The notes: generated by a model from the sequence alone, not told the origin. Shown: positions 14,301 to 26,564, counted from the stretch's first letter. The stretch is 64,000 nucleotides of DNA from Ascidia mentula (GCA_947561715.1 OX387205.1:14203001-14267000), one strand, 5' to 3'. Made by a program: numbers and translations.

Positions 14301-14710
14301 CAAGCCAAGCAAAGCGCGCAAGGTGGCGCTAAAGATATACGAACGATACGTGACGACTGGCTCTCCAAATGAGGTTGGTCATTTATCTCTACTCTATATA
14401 TTGTTAGGATTTGTTCATGAAAGTAATCACGTTTTGCGCACTGCAGCAAAACTATTACGAACTTCACATGCGTATTTTTGCCCTAAACTAATTTTTATAA
14501 ACCACTTACTTTTATAAATAACCTAATTTATTTTTCTTTCGTGTGCAGATAAACATTGACGGCCACATACGCGAAGAAACGAAGCAAAAGCTGAACCAAG
14601 CGACAAGCGACACATTCGACGCCGCACAAATCCGTATTTTCAAACTTATGGAACGCGATTCCTTCCGTCGTTTCCTCGTTTCCGATTTATCGCACAAATG
14701 CAAGGCCTAA
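5385..14710 (+). CDS. RGS3-like: RGS3-like protein: C2 domain, disordered linker, C-terminal RGS domain (gene 1)
   Basis: Exons 5385-5659, 6855-7129, 10721-10839, 10947-11044, 11145-11274, 11483-11567, 12243-12400, 12648-13519, 13652-13804, 13887-13948, 14210-14373 and 14549-14710 join in frame at GT-AG sites to give 850 aa. Residues 1-183 are Ser/acidic rich. About 184-320 form a C2 domain whose end (IGCMSFGV, GWYYFLRENLGRRKHLKV) closely matches vertebrate RGS3. A long Ser/Arg/Asp-rich linker starts with a Cys cluster (QCSCNCC). Residues about 722-850 are an R4-type RGS domain (SEENLDFW, FKLMERDSFRRFL), keeping the Asn, Asp and Arg that contact G-alpha. The family accelerates GTP hydrolysis on Gi/Gq alpha subunits at membranes. 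No PDZ domain is visible between C2 and RGS, unlike long mammalian RGS3. Exons upstream of 5385 and other isoforms are possible. A tail-to-tail paralogue lies at 15567-23176. Confidence 0.88.
7130..10620 (+). other. Long intron of RGS gene 1, likely holding an internal promoter
   Basis: 3.6-kb intron between coding exons 2 and 3 of the long transcript. I see no coding exon joining the frame. It has several mixed-composition stretches (about 7440-8060, 8370-8600, 8850-9000 and 9300-9480) that look unlike the AT-rich spacers elsewhere and could be regulatory. An alternative start exon at its far end (10621) implies a promoter somewhere here. Confidence 0.4.
10621..10642 (+). CDS. RGS3-like: Alternative first coding exon of RGS gene 1
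   Basis: ATG at 10621 opens MHGLKLR plus one base, then a good donor (GAG|GTAAGA). The next acceptor (GACGCAG at 10714-10720) begins the C2 exon, which needs exactly one carried base. Splicing out the 78-base intron gives MHGLKLRG followed by QLKLVVCG. This C2-first isoform would lack the 183-residue N-terminus of the long form. The phase match and donor are read directly; use in vivo is inferred. Confidence 0.5.
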
Positions 14711-15566
14711 GTGTGTTGATTGTGACGTCACATGATGATGAGGAGATGCTAAATTGTCCCAATTGGATGACGCAATGTAGTGCAATAGGTAAGCCTTCCT
14801 CATATATAGCAGAATGAATATGTTTATTGTAGATTAAGGGAACTTTGTTTACAATGTTGTATAAACTTGTCTTAGATGTAGCTTTTAGTATTTATCGGCG
14901 TATTGATTGTTTGTTAATATTCCATTTTTTATTATTCACAGATTTATTTCTGATTCTCGGACGCGATTTGCACAGTTTTGATGTCGACGCTTCAAAGTTC
15001 CACGTTCTTTTCTTTTTTGTGTTTGTTTTTTCCAAATTTCACCGTCTTTAGGCAATAAACATATTATCTATAAACGCTGTTGTTCGTGTTGAAAAGTTGG
15101 TTGCACGTACTGTGGCTCGTTGGGAAGTTGGTCCGGGTCGTTCGTTCATTCAGACCATTCTTTTCTCATGACCATTCACCACTCCAAATAAGGAGGCACA
15201 GAACAGCTGCGAGATTTCCGATTTAAGCAAGTTGAGAATATTTCTCAAGGGGAAAAACACGATATTAAAATAAACTGTTACGTTCGTGACTACATGGAAA
15301 TTTCCTGTTTTTAAATTTCCTTTTTGGTGAAATTTCTGTCATACAGTTTCGCATGGCGATATTTTGCTTTCAACTTGGTTTTCGAACTACAATAGATTAA
15401 ATACCTCACACCTACGTTGTCAGACTTTATCCAGATATCAATGCAAAGCCACTGACTATAGACATAATACACAAGAAGATCAGACTTTTCATCTAGCACA
15501 CCCTCAACATACAGCACATACACAAACAAAAATTTTGTATTGAAATGAAAAATTCCACAAAACAGA
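14711..15566. other. Shared 3' region between the two convergent RGS genes
   Basis: 856 bases separate the stop codons of the tail-to-tail genes. Gene 1 has an AATAAA at 15054-15059, about 345 bases after its stop. A possible 3' UTR intron runs from 14789 (AATAG|GTAAGC) to 14941 (TTATTCACAG). No equally clear minus-strand polyadenylation signal was found for gene 2. No further coding region seen. Confidence 0.45.
15054..15059 (+). terminator. Polyadenylation signal for RGS gene 1
   Basis: AATAAA in GGCAATAAACATATT, downstream of the gene 1 stop and followed by the T/G-rich stretch GCTGTTGTTCGTGTTG (15075-15090), the usual layout of a cleavage and polyadenylation site. Confidence 0.55.
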
Positions 15567-18500
15567 TCATAAGTGTGCGCTTGTTTTACACCTGTGAGCA
15601 AATTCTGAAACTAAAAATCGTCGGAACGAGTCTTGCGACATTAGCTTGAAAATACGATCTTGAGCCTGATCGAACATATCGACACTGGGACAATCGAGAC
15701 TCGATTTCACTTCCTCGCGCGTTGAAGAATCCAAGTTTATCTGTGACGCAACAAACACGTTTGTTAAGACGGAATGAGTTGACTTTTGCATCATTAAATA
15801 AGCTTTGACAGGTGAATAGTCGGCATTAACTGCCACGTGCCAGCGGTTTGATATTTAAAAGCTTTAAATAAGTGACTTCATAAAATCTAAACAAAAATGT
15901 ATTCGATAAACCCAATATAATACTTATTTGTGACGTCATTATAAATGTGAAGCCTATAATCTCCGAACATTGTTATATTCTATCATTTTTGGAAAGTGCC
16001 ACTTGAACTTGGTTTCACCTCTGATGGCGAATCCACAACGAGAAACTGGCTGTAAATCTTTGTCGCCATCTTGTGGATTTTTGAGCTTCCCTTGACACGT
16101 TTGAACGACTCGCACTCGAGCCAGAACTCGAGATTCTCTTCACTGAACTCGCTCTGTAGGAATCCTCGAAATGCGTTGGTGCCGCCTGCAAATCATACAT
16201 AGATTCATAAAAGCTGGTGGTAGAGACCCTCTACGCATATGTGGAGGTTGCCTGGCAAGTTGTGCGCTTGCGCACCAGTGTACCTTGGCTAGAATATACC
16301 CCGTTAGACCGCTGAGTTCAAACCTCACTGGGTGCTTGATTTTTCAAATCTGGCTCCGACTTGTCGGGAAAAAGTGGCTGATCCAGCTAGGCTGCAGTGC
16401 CTGGACTGCGAAGCCTGTTAACCTAATGGTCGCGATACGATAGCTTTAATCGCAAAGTAATGACCTGCGCAGTGGGCGATACTGCACCCCCAGTATTTTG
16501 CATAAGGCGGTGCAACCTACGGCGCATGCGGCAAATGTGGTATATGGGACCATTTCTGGTAGCATACACTGAGGACAAATTTCGTGGTTTCGTGGTTCGT
16601 GATAGCGTATTTCAGAAATATATTCATATAATATTAAACTACTTTAAAATTAGGATGATACTAGATTATGCGCATTTGAGTTAAAAAAGACCCTGATTTA
16701 GCAACGTGATTGAACATTCAGATTAGGTCAGGATTCAACCGAATAATGACTTCAGGTATTCGGATTCGGATTCGGATTTAACCGAATCTTTTCCGTGTTG
16801 TTAAAAAGACATATGTTCTACAGTATAGTCAGATATCCCACCTTTCCGCGACAGCAAGTGCGCCAAACTTGAGGATGAACAAAAACAATTTTCACATGAG
16901 TCCCTGCAAACAATTTTCACGTTAATCGTTGAGTTGGTTACGGAGAAAAACTGTAATATTACCTTTTTGACCTTCTTAAGCTTGAAGATCGTTTAAAGTT
17001 TGATGGTGTTGGATTGTTGGCTTCTTGCTTCATGTCGGTTTTGCGTTGAATCCAAGACCTGAACGCGAATCTACAGACAGGCATTTGTTAGCTTAAAAAT
17101 AAGCAGAGAATAACCGCATTGAACGTTAAATGACTCAGGGCTGGTTAGGTCTGCTACAACCGGTGGTACACACGCCCCTGACATATACTTAAAAGGATTG
17201 TGCCTTAACTCGCCACTGCCACGCACATATTTGGACGACTTGAACGCATGGGCAAAAATAAACAGAAAATAATCGCATTTAGAACAAATCTGATTTTCTG
17301 TACCAAAAAGAAAATGTGTGTTGTTTTCTACCATTCCCATTAAAAATACATGAACGGGGGAAAATTAGCGCTACATGCGAACAATTTAATTCCTCAAACA
17401 AATTCCAACAAATGATTTAGGTCCACACCCTCTACTCACAATCTGCCAATTTTCGATTTCTCTTCGACTGCTTCTTCTCGAATTACGTCACTTCCTAGGG
17501 GAAGTCCCTCCGCGGCACTCCTAAACTCGTGTAGCGCATTCAAGCCTGCATCTAATGACAGTCGTCCTGCTTTTCTTCCTCTTGCTGAAGTGGGAAGGAT
17601 ATCCCATGCGGCAGGGTCGGTGCGAAACGCGTCATCTCTTTCGAAATCCGTCTGTACCTCTACGTTGTCGCGGTTTTCCTTTTCAGCTTCTTCGCTGTGG
17701 TAGCCCGTGTCTTCGGGCGTTGGGTGCGGTTGGTGCACGTCTTGCACGGTACGAAGTGCGCTTGGTGCGACGATCCTGGCGGATCGAAGTTCTGTTTTTC
17801 GCACAGATGCACATTTCAATTCCAACGGACTCTCCGGCTTGGCGTTGAACTGTTTCAGTTTCGGGGAAGCACCCACGCCAGGCATCGGCGCCGCGCTTCG
17901 TGTTTCCCGTCTCATGTTTACATTTCCAGTTTTTGCATCGCGCAGGATGGCGCCTCGCGACGTGGGCGCCTCTGTGACGTCACAATCTCCCGGCATCTTT
18001 TGTCGCTTCACGCCGTGCGATGCGGAGTACGGACTGTGGCGACGTTTTTGTTTGCTTTCCGCAGACAGTGCCGTGCGCTCATCCTCTTTCTTGCAGTACA
18101 TGCATTGGCAGCCCGCGTAAACCTAAACATGAGACCAAAGGTAATTCACACAACCTTTTTGATAGCTGGTTTATTACTCGTTATATACTCTCTGATGGTG
18201 TTCAAGGTTCCGCTTTTGCTACATTTTAACGATTCACTTTACTAACAACTGCACAGTAAATGCATAACTAACATCAGGTACGATACACAATGGATGCAGC
18301 TGCTTTTTTTATATATTATTGCGTAAATGTCGAGGTCGAAGAACACGAATTCTGGAACATGATGCATTTTAACTCTTATCACAAAACTATTCGCTGCATC
18401 AAACACCGGTCCCAAAGCCAGTGAACCAATGGCAGTTTTCTTGTCCATATAAAGGGCACCAAAACTCAATCAAGCTTAAACCACGAAACCGTTTCCGATC

Positions 18501-21500
18501 TGTTGTGTCAGCCCATGACAAACCTCCCCGTCTAACTCACAATGTCTACCTCACTGTGTTTTCTGTACTGCACAGACTGTACTGTAAGTACAAAGCTGAT
18601 ACATAGGGGAAAAACTCACTGCATGGAAATTGGAGAGAGTACTGCTTCTTTCAGTTAATTAACGACTGTATCACTTTCTTTGTCCCTCTCCTAACAATAG
18701 TGCGGGGATAATCCGCTTACAGACAAATAGAAAAAAACGCAGCTAGACTTCACAGAAACTGCGAAAGGCTGCAGACATTTCGAAACAGCTGAAGTTCAAG
18801 TGCAGGACTTTAATTGTTTTGTTTTTTTACCCGTTTTTCTGTCGGTAAAACACATTTCAACAACTTTGCATGTTTCATACAAATCTTGATCAATAAATTC
18901 ATTGAAAGTAACTTCTAATATCGAGAACTGCAAACGATGACCTGAAATACTGATACTGTTTGCGTTGCGTGTATCTTTCAATACATATATTCACCTTGTT
19001 TGTTCGGTGTAAAAACCACTGAACGATTCCCCCGCTTTTCTGTAAGCTAATCTACTCTAACATAAAATCAAACACGCTTACAACAAGCTGTAACCCACAA
19101 AACTGCAGACAGTTTCCAGACTGCTCACAACGGTTTTTATCGACTTCGTTGTTCCAGAACAGCGTATTATTCACCCTTCCCGTCGCTCGTCATAAGATTA
19201 TGACGTCATAACCTGTAAGCTGTCAAGTAACGCTTGTTCCCGAACGAAATGCTTGGCGGCTCCCGGCGGCTTAACCTTTGATTAATCGCGTTACAAATTA
19301 TTCACCAACCTTGTGTTGAAAGGTTTCGTTCTGTTGCGCCACCGCCAATTTCTTCAGCCTTGCGCTGTGACGTCCACGCGTGGGCAGTGTGCTGTATCGC
19401 AAGTCGTTTGGGTGGTTCCCCTGTTGCGCAGACAGGCGTGACGTGGTCGCCTTGTGAATGTGCGACCTTGTGGGCGAGAGAGCTGGAACTGTACAATATA
19501 AAAGTCCATCTTTAATAGACCTTCTTGCATTACACGCAGTTACAGCACCCAATAAAAGCTTGCCCCGTTACAGTTGGGTTTTAAAAACTTTGTAAGGTAC
19601 TGCCCGTCGTGAATATCCATAAAAAGCAATCGCTTACCTCCGCCGGGGTTTCCGAGTTTTACTTTCAGGTGTTTTCTTCGTCCGAGATTCTCCCGAAGGA
19701 AGTAGAACCAACCTTGCACAACCTACGTCATTACATATGTTTTCATTTATATTCTTGTATTTATGTTGGTTTTAAACCGTGTTGTTTTTGTGTTTTAGGG
19801 ATACTGATGATGCCCACAAGCATAGGTGAAACATACATAAAAAAAACCTTGTCAAACAAACGACTTAGGATTCTGTAGATGTTGCTTAAAAAATCGGTTA
19901 CTAAGTCCTTGTTTGTCGTAAAGCTCTCAAGATATTCCCACCATACAAACTTTCATTCAACAAATAAAAGTTTAATTTTAAAACTGACGCCGCCAAGCTC
20001 AACCAGCATACCTCTTGATTTGCGATGATTCCCCTTACGCCGAAACTCATGCAGCCAATAAAGGTGGTTTCGTTGGCAGAAACATTTCTACACCAAGCAG
20101 AGATGAGAATCCTTCGGTGAAAATCCACCTCGCCGATGTCGCTGTAACGAATACAAAGACGTTCAAAAACTTAGAATGTGACGACTATAACTTGTTGACA
20201 GAAGTTCTGGAAAGGTTTTTCGTGTACTGATTGGTGTGACAGGGCCTTTATGTGTGATTTGGAAATAGACTTGCTTGTAATCGCCTTCCAACAAGATTAA
20301 CTTGTGTTACTTCAGCATCGGGGGCAAGCTTTACTTTCTTTCACAAAATCTTTGTGGCATGTTAGAATATCTTTAACACATTTCATGTGCATATATAGCT
20401 ATTACGCTATGATAAATACTGGTAGGGATTTGCCCTGATAGAAACACTATACTGCACGGTACTTACAAGGCAAAGTTTTCGTGCAACGTCACACAACCGT
20501 TTATGACGTATTGCGATGTTGTTCTGTGACGTGTGCGCGTTTCCTCGTCCGGACACAAGGATATCTGCGTTGTAAATAAATGCGTTGTTATGTTGACTGA
20601 AGTCGAGAATTTGACTCTCGATGAAATGAACAAGTTGTCAACAAGGCTTACAAAAAGTTTCAGTCTTCTTGTATGTTTGTAACCTATTTAATTTTAAATT
20701 AGATTCCCGCTTATGGCCAGTAAACGTTTAGTGGACAAATTATATGGTGGTTACTGAAACCCCGCATAAACTTTTTGGCCATAGACCTCTTTTTTGTGAA
20801 CCTATTTTTTCTCGAACTCACAGCCTTAAGTCACATTACTGTTTCGCCCAATAGAAACAGAAACTAAAACCCAAGGAAAAATAACGTAACAACCAAGAAT
20901 TATCATCACAAAACCTTACGAAAGCAAGTTTATTATCGTCACGGACCCAGTTTTAAATAACCTGTGTCAGAACACGCAATATTTCCCGACCTTTTCTTAC
21001 GATAAACGCGTATTTTATGTAAAAAATGGTTGCCCACTAATTCGTTAGAGAAAGGCACTATACATTATACTTACTAAGCTCGGAACCGGAAAATGAGCGT
21101 TTTTAATCACCTTAACATAGGCTGTGGTGTTCAACGTAATGCTTGGTTCACTTTCTGTTGGCGGAAGAGACCGAAGTCCAAGAATGGTGAGAGTAATTTT
21201 GCTTGGAGTTCCACACAGGACCATTTTCATTTGGCCTGCGACATAAACATTTATAGTTAGAATCAAGAGAGATATTAACGTCATATTAACTTATCTAACT
21301 TGTGGGCAGGGTTTCTGTTTACATTTTCCAAGTTTGGCAATTTTTTTTGCATTACAGTAGCGCAAGACCCACCTTTTGATTTGTTTATAACCATGCTTTC
21401 GTTTAATGCTTTATGCAATTCTAAAACACCTATTTGACTGCATCAGTATCTTAAACAGGAATGAACAAATATAATAATAAGATTTTACCAAATATATGCT

Positions 21501-23176
21501 TAAGTCTGTCCAATTTTACATCGCCACAATCACACAGCAACCCTAAGACATGCTTTTTACCAGCCGGCGTCAAATAACACTATTTTTCCTGCCTAAGAAT
21601 TTGGGTAAAAGCTTCAAAATTATCGTATATTGTCCAGATCAACATCTAAGCAGATGACGACTGCCAGCTATATTGCTTAAAAACTGCACGTCTGCATTCA
21701 AATTACAGCTGAATTGAAATCAAGCCGTAACCCCATCAAGACGGGTGTTGTCTCAACGGATTAGGAAACTGTCACTTTCACACGCATTTAACAACGCGGC
21801 GCCTTTGATCGTGCGTTCCCAACAGCACAGTTTGATTCTTGGTGTCTTCAGCGAGGGTCGGGGTAGTTTTGTTTGATCTCGGTTACAAGCTGAGCTTTTC
21901 AGTCAACCCTTTGCAACACATTACGTTTTATAACTCGTAGTCGCATGGTGCTTGCTAGAGGGCATAAATTTAAATACTTTATTGTTTTTTTTTTCGCTTT
22001 GTCTAAAAGCTTGGCCAGAGTGTTTGAAAAAAGACCAAGGGAGACGCTTGGCACCGAAAACCTGAACTGCAGCGTTTCCCTGTCCATACTCTTACATTCT
22101 CTATTTGTTTTCATTACTGAAATACTTCGGGCAAAATAAACCAACGAATGAAAAAAAATATGAAAGACACCCATATATATAAATAAACTTATATGCTTAT
22201 AATGGTAAAGTAATAAAAGAAATATATTCTGCCAGAAAATGCGTTTTTATTTTACCGAAAAAGTACCACAATCAAAAAGCGTTGATACCTGACCATCGCA
22301 CAACATAAACCGCCCTTCCAAACTACTTCCAACTTCTTCCATAAAACTCTTAACAAACTATGCATTACTATCACAGTGCTTCCCGCCCTTATATGAAAGA
22401 GGATTGGGCCAGACGGTGCAGAAACGTTTCTCGCCTTTTCACCATTGCAGACGTTAGGCGACCTGCTCGCAAAACGAGAGATTGAACAATGCAGAAGTTC
22501 TTTGAAACGCCGAACCTGAATGGCACCTCTGTGACATCACAAAGTATCCCGACGAACCTTTGGACGTCTGGCGGTTATTTGCTAACTGACCGCTTCAGTC
22601 TGTTTCGGGTCAAAAAGTTCAAGGTTCCTAATTACTCGCCTTTGTCCAAACACGTTTCGTAATTCTCAAATGTTTGGTATACAGCAAGGCGCAGAATAGC
22701 AGACGCATTTATTACTACTAAAAACTTTATAGCAAAATGTAAACGATATTTGTCGTATGCGAAAGTCAACAGGTTTCAAAATTGGAAACACGTGTTTTAT
22801 AAATGTGGCCAAAAAAGACAGAAACCGTTGCGATCACAGGGCTAGAATGAGGATCGTTTAAACAGGAATTCATCAGCAAAAATATATTGAACAAAAAGCT
22901 TACAAAAGATGTGCAAAAAAAACCATATTATTGCAAGGTTAAAATAATTCTTAGCAATAGGCCTATATGAATTACAACACAGACATAGCTTTATCTTTTT
23001 ATTATTTTTGAGTTACCAAGTTGGGACAAATCTTCCATAGCGACGAGACGCTCTCTGCTGTCCACTAGCGGCACAATAAAATCCGACGCTCGGCAAACGC
23101 TTGAGTGGCATCTGGTAAGTACCTTTGGCAAAACGTGAAAATTGAAATTCGCCAAAGTGTTGTTTCTCTCCATCAT
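15567..23176 (-). CDS. RGS3-like: RGS3-like protein: C2 domain, linker, C-terminal RGS domain (gene 2)
   Basis: Minus-strand exons from the 5' end: 23176-23017 (start uncertain), 21235-21111 (or to 21075), 20564-20467, 20141-20012, 19722-19638, 19488-19310, 18122-17440, 17070-16963, 16903-16842, 16185-16019 and 15740-15567. They join in frame to about 656 aa (668 with the longer donor). The C2 domain (about 54-199) ends IGCMSFGV and GWFYFLRENLGRRKHLKV. The linker opens with GCQCMYC. The RGS domain (about 523-656) has FSEENLEFW, INLDSSTREE and FKLMSQDSFRRFLVS, so G-alpha contact residues are kept. Exons of 98, 130, 85 and 62 bases equal those of gene 1 and all phases agree. The first exon is weaker: its end (VDSRERLVAMEDLSQLG) aligns without gaps to the end of gene 1 exon 2, but its start could be a splice junction rather than the ATG. 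Likely role as gene 1: GTPase-activating protein for G-alpha. Confidence 0.85.
16186..16640 (+). repeat. Probable tRNA-derived or other interspersed repeat in an RGS gene 2 intron
   Basis: Within the intron between 16186 and 16841, bases 16205-16560 are clearly richer in G+C than the AT-rich flanks. They carry the B-box-like GAGTTCAAACCTCACTGG (16314-16331) and a self-complementary TTGTGCGCTTGCGCACCA (16259-16276). No splice-compatible coding frame fits the gene. An inserted repeat is the simplest reading; no second copy was seen in this window. Confidence 0.4.
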
Positions 23177-25430
23177 TAAATATACCTATGATGACACGGA
23201 ACAACTGCAAGAATTCGAATAATACTACGTAATGTGACTGTAGTGCAAAGGAGGGGCGATTGGGGCGACTAAATACATTAGAAAACAAATATATTATAAC
23301 ACTGAAAATAAAACACAGCAGTTGAAGTCAAAATTTTTTGAATAATTTATTTTCGTTCATTACACTGGTGTGGTAATTGTCTGGCGCATAGCTATCTCCT
23401 CAACTAGCTCCCAGTTTGCTTGACAAAGAATTTTGGATTATTCCCCTACAGAAAATGTCTGGATCCTCTGTGGTATTAACTCTCACTTCTTTCCTGCCAT
23501 AAAGTCAATTAAATTTCCCTTACCATTAGGATGCACCGCGCATAAAAGTAAGTAAAAAAACATAAATGCAGTTTTAACGTTGTTTCCACAGCAAACATAT
23601 CGTTGTTAAAGTCTGACAACATTTCAAGAAAGCTGTGTCATGCGAGCTGCTTTACCGCGACTTTTCGGAACACTTTACTTGGCGGTCCTTGTCACAGCAA
23701 AATAAAACACACTAGTTTAGAAGGGAAAATCGTGTTTTATACTTCTGGTGAAACTGCTTTCTTTTCGTATAGCTGAAGTTTCAAGCAGCTGTCTTCAGTT
23801 CTCCCAACAGTTGCTGAAGAGGAAACTCAACTTTGTCAACTTTTGAACGAGCCAAGTCACAATAATATCACGCTGTGCTTACGGATGCAGAGAGTGCGCC
23901 GACGGAAAGTGACAAAAAATCGATGAATGGGACGTATTGTTGGCGGTGAAACAATGTCATTTGCACGAAACAGATCCATTTCCTTTTTATCGACGATGCC
24001 ACGATGTCTTTTGGTGACAAATGGGTTTTAATTCAAGTTCTTCCCTAATGCGCGCGAAAGGTATTTTATATCCATCTCATGCGGCGCGGTTGAGTAAATT
24101 TGTCAAAAGGTTTACAAATATTTTAAAAAGAGACGTAAGACTGGTTCCTTAATTGTGCCAGGATCTATCCCTTCTAAGATACGTGGGCTATTTATTATTT
24201 AAACACTCTTAAACTTTACCTTTGTGATAAAACCAGCCAATGCAAAAAAAAACAAAAATTCTTGACTAGTGTTTAAAAAGATTTCTGCCAAAATGTCCAA
24301 TATAACGGTAAAGTATTTAAATCTTGTTTTTTTTTGTTAAGTGACATAGAGCGACATGCGGGATTAAAACACTGCATCAACAATAGTTGATTGAAGCGTT
24401 CCATTGAACGTTCCAGCAGCTCAGGAAGCGGCCACGTCGAGTGCATATAAAAGACTGCAGCAATGTTTGTGAATATTGTATCGGTAACTAGAAACAAAAT
24501 GGTTTACTTTGAAGTTAATTGTGGTTCTGGATATTCATGGTGGGTGAGGATGAGCTGAGCTTCCAGTGTTTTTGCTATAGTTTTTAGAAAACTAACCATA
24601 TCGAGCGAACAATAATGAAACTCTTCGACCTTGGTTTATTTGTGTATGCGGTTTTATGGATCACAAACCTAAACAAACGGTGGTTTCAAACAGCAGAATT
24701 GTTTGTCGAAAATATTTTTACTTTTTTACTTATGAACAGTTACAAGACCTATAAGACTATTTTGAAGATTAAAATAAATCCACTAAATCGCACTAACCAT
24801 TGTGAAGTTTTTTACCAGGGACTTTCCCTGATGGGAAAATTCGGCTTATATATTATTTTCAGTTGTTTGGGAAGTTGTACTTCCGCTTTAGTTGGTTGTA
24901 ATTTTGTTACGTCACCGGAAAAATGCGGTTTATAAACTTTAGATACGATGTAACAAATTACGAATTCATCAAAGACTTGCCTGTGTACTTTAATGCAATT
25001 GATGTGTAAATGTAATAATGGTTCAAACTTTGCATCAAAAATGGGTCTGATATAATAATGCTACAGATAAAGATTGGTTGAAAATGCATTGTTTTGAAAC
25101 ACACCGCCCGCCTGGTGTTTTTGTGCGGCCTGTGATGCACTTTTCAATAAAAGTCATGTGGCTCAGAAATGATAAAGCGAAGCAGGATATGAATAGCCTA
25201 CTTGTGCCAAGCACATAAACGAAGATTTATGTTTTGTTTAGACTGTACTATAAGTTGATTTTTTTTAAGCAAACCAAATTATAATTCCATTATTGCTTTG
25301 TTTCGTAAATTTATTGTGAAAAGTTATGTTATACAAAGTGGCATGCAAAATAATTTCTAACGGAAATATTTTTATGATATAAACAAACTATGCATTCTGC
25401 AGGTGTTTCACAAAAAACACTGTGTATAAA
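23177..25430. other. Intergenic region between RGS gene 2 and the serpin array
   Basis: AT-rich. Upstream exons and promoter of RGS gene 2 may lie in its first part. The longest open frame (24615-24935, plus) encodes a hydrophobic-patched 106 residues with no recognisable motif and no splice or repeat support, so it is not called a gene. No tRNA or large repeat recognised. Confidence 0.45.
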
Positions 25431-26564
25431 ATGGCGAAACCACTAAGAGAAGGAAATTTAAACTTTTGCTTGGACTTATACAAGCTTCTGTCGAAAGGTG
25501 AAGAAAATCTCTTCTTCTCTCCTTACAGCATTTCAGCTGTGATGTCCATGGTCTTGTTGGGTTCAAAGGAAAATACTGCAAAGCAATTAAAGGAAGGTCT
25601 TGGATTTGGAGAAATTTGTGATTCAAATCTGCATGAAGAAATTGGAAAAGTTTTAAAAGGAGTCAAAGCAATTAAAGGCAATGTTGTGTTAAATGTTGCC
25701 AACAAGTTATTTCCAGAAATTTCTTTTAACTTGGAATCCGATTTTCAAGAGAAATGCATGAAGTTTTATGGTGCTGATATCGAGGGTTTGGATTTTTCTG
25801 GAAATCCTGATAAATCTCGACTGATGATTAATGATTGGGCTCAAAGAGAAACAAAAGATAAAATTAAAAACCTTCTTCCTGATGGCTCCATTAATGGTCT
25901 CACCAAATTGGTTTTGGCAAATGCTGTTTATTTTAAAGGAGATTGGAAGGACAAGTTTAACATCAAATCAACTAAAAAGTCTGAGTTCTTTGTCAACCCC
26001 CAAAAATCAGTTTCAGTTGACATGATGTTTCGATCTGGAAAATACAACATTGCCTTCGACATGGATGTGAAAGCACAGATTGTTGAACTTCCATACCATG
26101 GTGACAGTGTGTCCATGATAATTATTCTTCCAAGTGACAAATTCGGTTTGGCTGAAGTAGAAAAAAGTGTGAACACAGAATGGCTTCTCAAGATGATTCA
26201 CCAGTTTTCAAATGAAAAAATAGAATTATCTCTTCCAAGAATGAAATTGGAACAAGAATTTGACTTGGTGTCCACAATGCAAAAGATGGGAATTAAGGAT
26301 GTTTTTAATGATAGTGAAGCCAACTTAAAAGGAATGTCTCCACAAGAAGGTTTATTTGTGTCAAAGGTTGCACACAAAGCCTTTATAGAAGTTAATGAAG
26401 AAGGGTCTGAAGCAGCAGCAGCTACTGCAGCGGTTATGATGTTGTGTGCAGCTGTAATGCCAGTTCGAGTTACCTGTGATCATCCATTCATGTTCTTTTT
26501 GATGCACAAACCATCACAGACAATTCTCTTCTGTGGTCGTCTAAACTCTCTGTCACCACAATAA
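25431..26564 (+). CDS. Serpin A (clade-B-like, intracellular type), single exon
   Basis: 377 aa in one uninterrupted exon. Serpin landmarks: NAVYFKGDW near residue 160, the breach/hinge EEGSEAAAAT at about 323-332, CDHPFMFFLMHKP and the final strand FCGRLNS. The start MAKPLREGNLNF has no signal peptide, as in ov-serpins (clade B) of the cytosol and nucleus. The Ala-rich hinge predicts an inhibitory serpin that traps proteases. Counting from the hinge, P1 is Cys339, as in human SERPINB1. The annotated ATG follows a splice acceptor (CTGCAG, 25397-25402) by 28 bases. Bases from 26002 onward are identical to serpin B, whereas the 5' half differs. The stop codon is directly followed by a foldback element. 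Confidence 0.93.
   Translation: MAKPLREGNLNFCLDLYKLLSKGEENLFFSPYSISAVMSMVLLGSKENTAKQLKEGLGFGEICDSNLHEEIGKVLKGVKAIKGNVVLNVANKLFPEISFNLESDFQEKCMKFYGADIEGLDFSGNPDKSRLMINDWAQRETKDKIKNLLPDGSINGLTKLVLANAVYFKGDWKDKFNIKSTKKSEFFVNPQKSVSVDMMFRSGKYNIAFDMDVKAQIVELPYHGDSVSMIIILPSDKFGLAEVEKSVNTEWLLKMIHQFSNEKIELSLPRMKLEQEFDLVSTMQKMGIKDVFNDSEANLKGMSPQEGLFVSKVAHKAFIEVNEEGSEAAAATAAVMMLCAAVMPVRVTCDHPFMFFLMHKPSQTILFCGRLNSLSPQ

Noticed and set aside
17555-18245. Long plus-strand frames opposite the large RGS gene 2 linker exon
   Set aside because: Overlap a well-supported minus-strand exon with matching splice phases; antisense shadows.
24615-24935. 106-codon open frame before the serpin array
   Set aside because: AT-rich, no motif, no splice or repeat support and no recognisable similarity; chance frame.
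25928-26191. 87-codon minus-strand frame recurring in serpins A-F
   Set aside because: Antisense shadow of the conserved serpin coding sequence; its conservation follows from the plus strand.
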